Shown here piece by piece: positions 5,719 to 8,882 of a DNA stretch of 8,882 nt (the first letter of the stretch is position 1; each line of letters starts with the position of its first letter). This stretch comes from Spirochaetia bacterium (lineage in GTDB: Bacteria; Spirochaetota; UBA4802; UBA5550), in NCBI GenBank assembly GCA_031289575.1, contig JAITPE010000017.1:1-8882 (forward strand). Reading direction: 5' to 3'. The translations under genes were made by a program, and so were the position numbers. The notes beneath the pieces are model-generated. The model made no database searches. It was not told the DNA's origin and worked only from the letters and a program-made list of their open reading frames with translations.

Positions 5719-7182
5719 TTATCTTCCCTTTAATCTGCATACACGGTCATAAAAAACTTTCATTATGGTATTATAAATAAGGCTTCCATACACCACATCT
5801 TCTACATCGGATTCAATGCTTGGATTGTCGTTTACTTCAATTACATAGCATTTGTCCTTTACCTGCTTGAGGTCAACTCCGTAAAGTCCTTTACCTATGC
5901 AATTGCAGGCCCTGAGAGCCGTTCTTATTATTGCCTTTGGGACATTCTCTACAGGCAGGCATTCATGGCCGCCCAGGTGCCATTTGCCTTTTTTTGTCCA
6001 GTTTATAATCTGCCAATGGTCTTTTGCCATATAGTATTTGCATACATAGAGAGGCTTGCCGTCCAAAACGCCGACCCTCCAGTCAAAATCGGTGCGTATG
6101 TACTCCTGCGCTATAAGGAGATCTGATTTTTCAAAGAGCTGGTGCGCCTTTACGGTAAAGTCTTCTTTGTTCTCGGCCTTGACTATTCCGTGAGAATATG
6201 AACTGTCGGGCTGTTTAAGAATGATCGGGAACTTGCGGTTTTCGGGAAAATGTCTCAGTGAATCCTTAATGAGCACGGCGCTCTCGGGCAGTGGAATTTT
6301 ATTGTGCTTCAGGAGTTCCGCCAAATAAACCTTATTGGTACACTTTATGATAGAATCAGGATCGTCGATTACAACTATTCCCTGAGCGGCCGCTTTTTGC
6401 GCAAGCCTGAATGTGTGGTGATTAACGCTCGTTGTTTCCCGTATAAAAAGGGCATCGAACTCGCCTATGTGCTGCGGTGAATCCTTGTTTATGATTTGTG
6501 CGTCGAACCCGTTATTTGCCGCCGATTTGATGAACTGCTCTATGGCCTTTTTGTCGGATGGCGGCGTCTCGTCTTTATCGTTAACGAGTATCGCCATATC
6601 GTAGGGCGGCGGGGCCTTTCGTTTCTTGTGGACTATGCCGCTCGAAAAGTACTGGGTGGCGAAATCGACGACATACGGGTGATGTTCATCCGGAATCTGG
6701 TTGCCCGAGATAACATCAATATTTTGTATCTTCCATATGTTGTTTTTTTTGGAAAAATACGCCCTGAGCATCGGCGCCTGAAAGAGATTATAGATTTCTC
6801 TGCTTAATTTGTCATAGCGTTTGGATATATTTTTGCCGAAATACACGCTCAACTCAAAGGTTTTGGCGGTCACATTTTTAAGGCTGCGCTGAATCAAGTT
6901 GTCCAAATCCTCCGCGAGGATTCGGACAAGCTGAGGAGCCTTGATTTCCTGAATGGTATTTATATCAGGAAAAACCCTATGCCCTCTGGCCGAGGCTATA
7001 AGGGAGACATAATACCCAATGGACTGATAGCGGTAAGAACGGCACAAATTGAATACCCTGATCCTTTTGTTCAGAAATTTTTCGTTGCTGATACAGTACT
7101 CTCTGGCCTCAATGACCTCTACGCCAAGAATATCGAACGCCCAATCTTTCGGATTGTTGACTACAATAAAATTGTTGTTCAT
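5719..7182 (-). CDS. RimK-like ATP-grasp ligase with N-terminal RLAN domain
   Basis: ATP-grasp ligases of the RimK group join an amino acid or peptide to a carboxyl group through an acyl-phosphate made with ATP. The 487-residue protein has an N-terminal RLAN-type domain (about 40-190; FNLCRSYRYQSIGYYVSLIASARGHRVFP is summarised by R48, R51, Y58 and G67) that occurs in a subset of these enzymes. The ATP-grasp domain follows (about 195-480): NKVYLAELLKHNKIPLPES near 283-301, ILKQPDSSYSHGI with the nucleotide-binding K323, QEYI with E360, WRV with R369, and YGVDLK with D437. The metal-binding signature EVNDNPSIE follows, with E449 and N451. All expected catalytic positions appear intact, so it should be active. 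Its substrate is unknown. It is not ordinary RimK, because that family lacks RLAN. There is no Shine-Dalgarno sequence before the ATG. The helical protein gene follows 6 bases after it. Confidence 0.9.
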   Translation of the reverse strand: MNNNFIVVNNPKDWAFDILGVEVIEAREYCISNEKFLNKRIRVFNLCRSYRYQSIGYYVSLIASARGHRVFPDINTIQEIKAPQLVRILAEDLDNLIQRSLKNVTAKTFELSVYFGKNISKRYDKLSREIYNLFQAPMLRAYFSKKNNIWKIQNIDVISGNQIPDEHHPYVVDFATQYFSSGIVHKKRKAPPPYDMAILVNDKDETPPSDKKAIEQFIKSAANNGFDAQIINKDSPQHIGEFDALFIRETTSVNHHTFRLAQKAAAQGIVVIDDPDSIIKCTNKVYLAELLKHNKIPLPESAVLIKDSLRHFPENRKFPIILKQPDSSYSHGIVKAENKEDFTVKAHQLFEKSDLLIAQEYIRTDFDWRVGVLDGKPLYVCKYYMAKDHWQIINWTKKGKWHLGGHECLPVENVPKAIIRTALRACNCIGKGLYGVDLKQVKDKCYVIEVNDNPSIESDVEDVVYGSLIYNTIMKVFYDRVCRLKGR

Positions 7183-7191
7183 ATAATATAT

Positions 7192-7219
7192 AGTCTAAGT
7201 TTTTGGCAAAAAAAGTCAA
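7192..7219 (-). promoter_or_regulatory. Candidate promoter of the ATP-grasp gene with a palindrome in the spacer
   Basis: On the minus strand TTGACT (7214-7219) and TAGACT (7192-7197, 4 of 6 matches) are 16 bases apart. The predicted mRNA start, 7184-7185, is only 2-3 bases before the ATG at 7182. No ribosome binding site is seen. A perfect 13-base palindrome, TTTTTG-G-CAAAAA (7200-7212), fills most of the spacer and could be an operator. The alternative is that the gene is read through from mtaB, which ends 73 bases upstream. Confidence 0.45.
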
Positions 7220-7255
7220 ATAGAATATTTTTCTTATGTAAATTAAAAACATCTT

Positions 7256-8503
7256 TCATAGCACATCGCCTGTCAGGATGCTTCTTTTCTCCGAGAACCT
7301 TGTGCGTATGCGAAAAAACTCATTGGCGGGCAGTACCGTATTGGACTCTACAGGAACATAGTACTCGTTAAAGCCGCGCGAAACCCCATTCTTTGCCCCT
7401 TCGCTTAAAAATACCGATTCCCGCTCCTGGAATGATTCATAGTACTTTTTCTTTTGCGCGGCGCACTGCCTGGAGAGAATTTTGCCGCGGGCCGACTTTA
7501 CATGTTCGGGAACGCGGTCTGTCATTTGCGCGGCCTTGGTTCCGGGACGCGGGGAATAGCGGAATATATGTACATGGGAAAACCCGGCGGAACGCACCAA
7601 TTCCAGCGTAGCCGCAAAATCATCATCGGTTTCTCCCGGGAAACCCACAATGATGTCGGTAGTAAAGTTGAATGTCTGATTTTTTTTCCTTACCAATTCA
7701 AGTTTTTCCATGTAAGCGGAGGGGCTGTACCCTCTGTTCATTTTTTCCAATATTCTGCCGCTTCCGCTCTGCAGCGAAAGGCTCAGATGCTTTACCATTT
7801 TCGGATGCTGAAGAATGTCGGCTATATGTTCATCTACCGCAAGGGGAGAAATCGAAGACAAGTGAACGCGGAAATTCCCAGGTACAAGCAAGAGTTTTTC
7901 CAACAAGTACGGCAGTCCTTGGCCGTCATAAGAATAGCTGCCGATACAGACCCCCGTAAGCAAAAATTCCTTATACCCGGCATCCGCGAGCTCTCTCAGT
8001 TCATCAAGTACGGCGCTCAGCGGCCTGCTCACAGGAGCGCCGCGCACAATAGGAATTACGCAATACGTGCAAAAGTTATCGCAGCCGTCCTGTATTTTTA
8101 TGTTTATGCGCGTTTTTGATGAACGCTTAGCCGGTTTAAACGCAAAGCGCGAGGCCCCGCGGGTTTCTATGCGCTCAAAGAGACTCCAATCGGAAACGAT
8201 GTCGGGAATCAGGTATTTGTAGTCGTTTGATATATAGTATATGCTGCCTTCTCTGCGCTGAGTTTCGGCGCAGCAGCCGGTGAGGATTATCTTTATGCCG
8301 GGCCGGGCGCATTCTATTGACCGGTACAAAAGCCGGCGCGTTTTGCGCTCGCTTGCAGCTGTTACGCCGCACGAGTTTATAATGTGAAGGCAGGCATTGT
8401 CCCTATCGGTCAATTCGTGCCCAGCCTCCTGAAGGGCTGTGGACAGCGATTGTATTTCGGCGGTGTTGAGCCTGCAGCCGAGCGACATAACAGCAAATTT
8501 CAT
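7256..8503 (-). CDS. mtaB: MtaB-type tRNA t6A37 methylthiotransferase (radical SAM)
   Basis: MtaB converts t6A to ms2t6A at position 37 of tRNAs that read ANN codons, using two iron-sulfur clusters and S-adenosylmethionine. The 415-residue protein has the three expected parts. An N-terminal methylthiotransferase domain carries cluster ligands C10 (SLGCRLN), C45 (NSCGVT) and C77 (TGCCAE). A radical SAM domain has the CxxxCxxC motif at C141-C145-C148 (CDNFCTYC), then IPIVRGAPVSRP and LTGVCIGSY. A C-terminal TRAM-like RNA-binding segment spans about 350-415. The GCRLN and TGV..GSY motifs point to MtaB rather than MiaB or RimO. I chose the ATG at 8503 because GAGAGGGA lies just upstream and the N-terminus then fits the family. 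An ATG at 8527 would add eight residues without a binding site. Confidence 0.92.
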   Translation of the reverse strand: MKFAVMSLGCRLNTAEIQSLSTALQEAGHELTDRDNACLHIINSCGVTAASERKTRRLLYRSIECARPGIKIILTGCCAETQRREGSIYYISNDYKYLIPDIVSDWSLFERIETRGASRFAFKPAKRSSKTRINIKIQDGCDNFCTYCVIPIVRGAPVSRPLSAVLDELRELADAGYKEFLLTGVCIGSYSYDGQGLPYLLEKLLLVPGNFRVHLSSISPLAVDEHIADILQHPKMVKHLSLSLQSGSGRILEKMNRGYSPSAYMEKLELVRKKNQTFNFTTDIIVGFPGETDDDFAATLELVRSAGFSHVHIFRYSPRPGTKAAQMTDRVPEHVKSARGKILSRQCAAQKKKYYESFQERESVFLSEGAKNGVSRGFNEYYVPVESNTVLPANEFFRIRTRFSEKRSILTGDVL

Positions 8504-8541
8504 TCTTCCCTCTCGAGCGCTGCGCATCCCGTTTTTTCCGG

Positions 8542-8572
8542 ACGCGTATGTTCTTTTATTATTATAACGCGT
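8542..8572. repeat. Pair of TACGCGT repeats around the mtaB -10 box
   Basis: Read on the minus strand, TACGCGT occurs twice, with palindromic cores ACGCGT at 8542-8547 and 8567-8572, offset by 25 bases. The two copies flank the candidate -10 box and predicted mRNA start of mtaB. They also lie 25 bases or more upstream of the divergent PAS-gene promoter. An operator role is possible but unproven. Confidence 0.35.
8561..8566 (-). promoter_or_regulatory. Candidate -10 box of mtaB
   Basis: TATAAT on the minus strand is a perfect -10 hexamer and would start the mRNA near 8554, about 50 bases before the mtaB ATG. No good -35 box lies at the usual spacing. The best match, TTTACT, is only 14 bases away, so an activator or an alternative start may be needed. 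Confidence 0.4.
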
Positions 8573-8596
8573 AGAGGTAAAGTAAAATTTTATCTC

Positions 8597-8625
8597 TTGA
8601 CTATTTTGGTAAAATGATGTATAAA
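8597..8625 (+). promoter_or_regulatory. Promoter of the PAS-domain gene, apparently leaderless
   Basis: TTGACT (8597-8602) and TATAAA (8620-8625) each match the sigma70 consensus at 5 of 6 positions and are separated by exactly 17 bases. The expected mRNA start falls at or next to the A of the ATG at 8632. No Shine-Dalgarno sequence precedes this or the earlier in-frame ATGs at 8614 and 8617, and those two lie inside the promoter. Confidence 0.6.
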
Positions 8626-8631
8626 GTATGT

Positions 8632-8882
8632 ATGGAAGAACTAAAACATCGGATCGAAAAACTTGAAGCGGAAAACAGCGCGCTGAGAGAGGAAATTGAG
8701 ATACAGCAGAACATTCTCGAACTGCTCCGGAAGAACGAAGAAAAATTCCGCAATCTCATAGAAAATTCGCGTGATTTGATTTATCGCATTTCCAGAAATA
8801 ATGTCTGCGAGTACATCAGCCCATCTTGCGCGGTAATCACAGGGTATGCTCCCGAGCAGTGGTACAGCAATCCAATGCTTTT
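8632..8882 (+). CDS. PAS-domain signalling protein, probably sensor histidine kinase (partial, runs off right edge)
   Basis: Only the first 83 codons are in the window. Residues 1 to about 37 form a charged coiled coil (MEELKHRIEKLEAENSALRE and onward), with no signal peptide or membrane segment, so the protein is likely cytoplasmic. A PAS domain begins near residue 38: EEKFRNLIENSRDLIYRI is the classic entry, followed by EYISPSCAVITGYAPEQW, which matches the S-P-S..ITGY-x-P-E block. PAS domains sense small ligands or redox state and usually feed a histidine kinase or a diguanylate cyclase. The output domain lies outside the window, so 'kinase' is only the most common outcome. I chose the ATG at 8632 because the promoter predicts transcription to begin there. 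Upstream in-frame ATGs at 8614 and 8617 are possible alternatives. Confidence 0.82.
   Translation, partial: MEELKHRIEKLEAENSALREEIEIQQNILELLRKNEEKFRNLIENSRDLIYRISRNNVCEYISPSCAVITGYAPEQWYSNPML

Noticed and set aside
7454..8119. Long open frame on the plus strand within mtaB (221 codons)
   Set aside because: It is antisense to the radical SAM domain of mtaB, whose cysteine motifs and length fit the family. The antisense translation shows no recognisable domain.
1..8882. Search by eye for insertion sequences, long terminal repeats, CRISPR arrays, tRNAs, phage or toxin-antitoxin genes
   Set aside because: None was seen. Intergenic gaps are all below 200 bases and are explained by promoters and hairpins. 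No gene looks foreign in composition by eye.

Overview
This is bacterial chromosomal DNA of moderate GC content. It is densely packed and looks vertically inherited: I see no insertion sequence, phage gene, CRISPR array, tRNA or rRNA. The order rpsP-khpA-rimM-trmD-rplS, a lipoprotein RlpA with a SPOR domain (so a two-membrane envelope), a rubrerythrin (anaerobe or microaerophile), a SlyX-family protein and an MtaB-type enzyme together suggest a Gram-negative-type anaerobe. A spirochaete is my first guess, but this is an inference from gene content and not a proven placement.

Layout. (1) Positions 1-92 hold a strong hairpin terminator that closes the ribosomal operon. (2) Positions 93-2256, minus strand, are a tight five-gene translation operon: S16, KhpA, RimM, TrmD and L19. 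Three of its genes start with GTG or TTG, and rimM and trmD overlap the gene before them. (3) Positions 2257-2447 are a divergent control region with a good rpsP promoter and two adjacent palindromes. (4) Positions 2448-3329, plus strand, encode the RlpA lipoprotein, which ends at a bidirectional hairpin at 3359-3394. (5) Positions 3440-4379, minus strand, are a two-gene unit: rubrerythrin followed by a four-helix, histidine-rich membrane protein. (6) Positions 4529-4708, minus strand, hold a small slyX-like gene with its own promoter. (7) Positions 4798-7182, minus strand, are a two-gene unit: an RLAN-type RimK-like ATP-grasp ligase and an unrecognised 304-residue, apparently all-helical protein. 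(8) Positions 7256-8503, minus strand, encode an MtaB-type tRNA methylthiotransferase. (9) From 8632 to the right edge, plus strand, is the start of a PAS-domain signalling protein, probably a sensor kinase.

How the genes relate. The S16 operon and mtaB serve ribosome assembly and tRNA modification at G37 and A37. RlpA is envelope housekeeping, and the rubrerythrin pair is probably peroxide defence.

The least explained part is the ATP-grasp ligase with its unknown partner. It has the catalytic features of an amino acid or peptide ligase, but its substrate is not evident. Both the ligase gene and the PAS gene lack a Shine-Dalgarno sequence and have promoter-like elements that would start the mRNA at, or 2-3 bases before, the start codon. 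They are candidates for leaderless or nearly leaderless translation.
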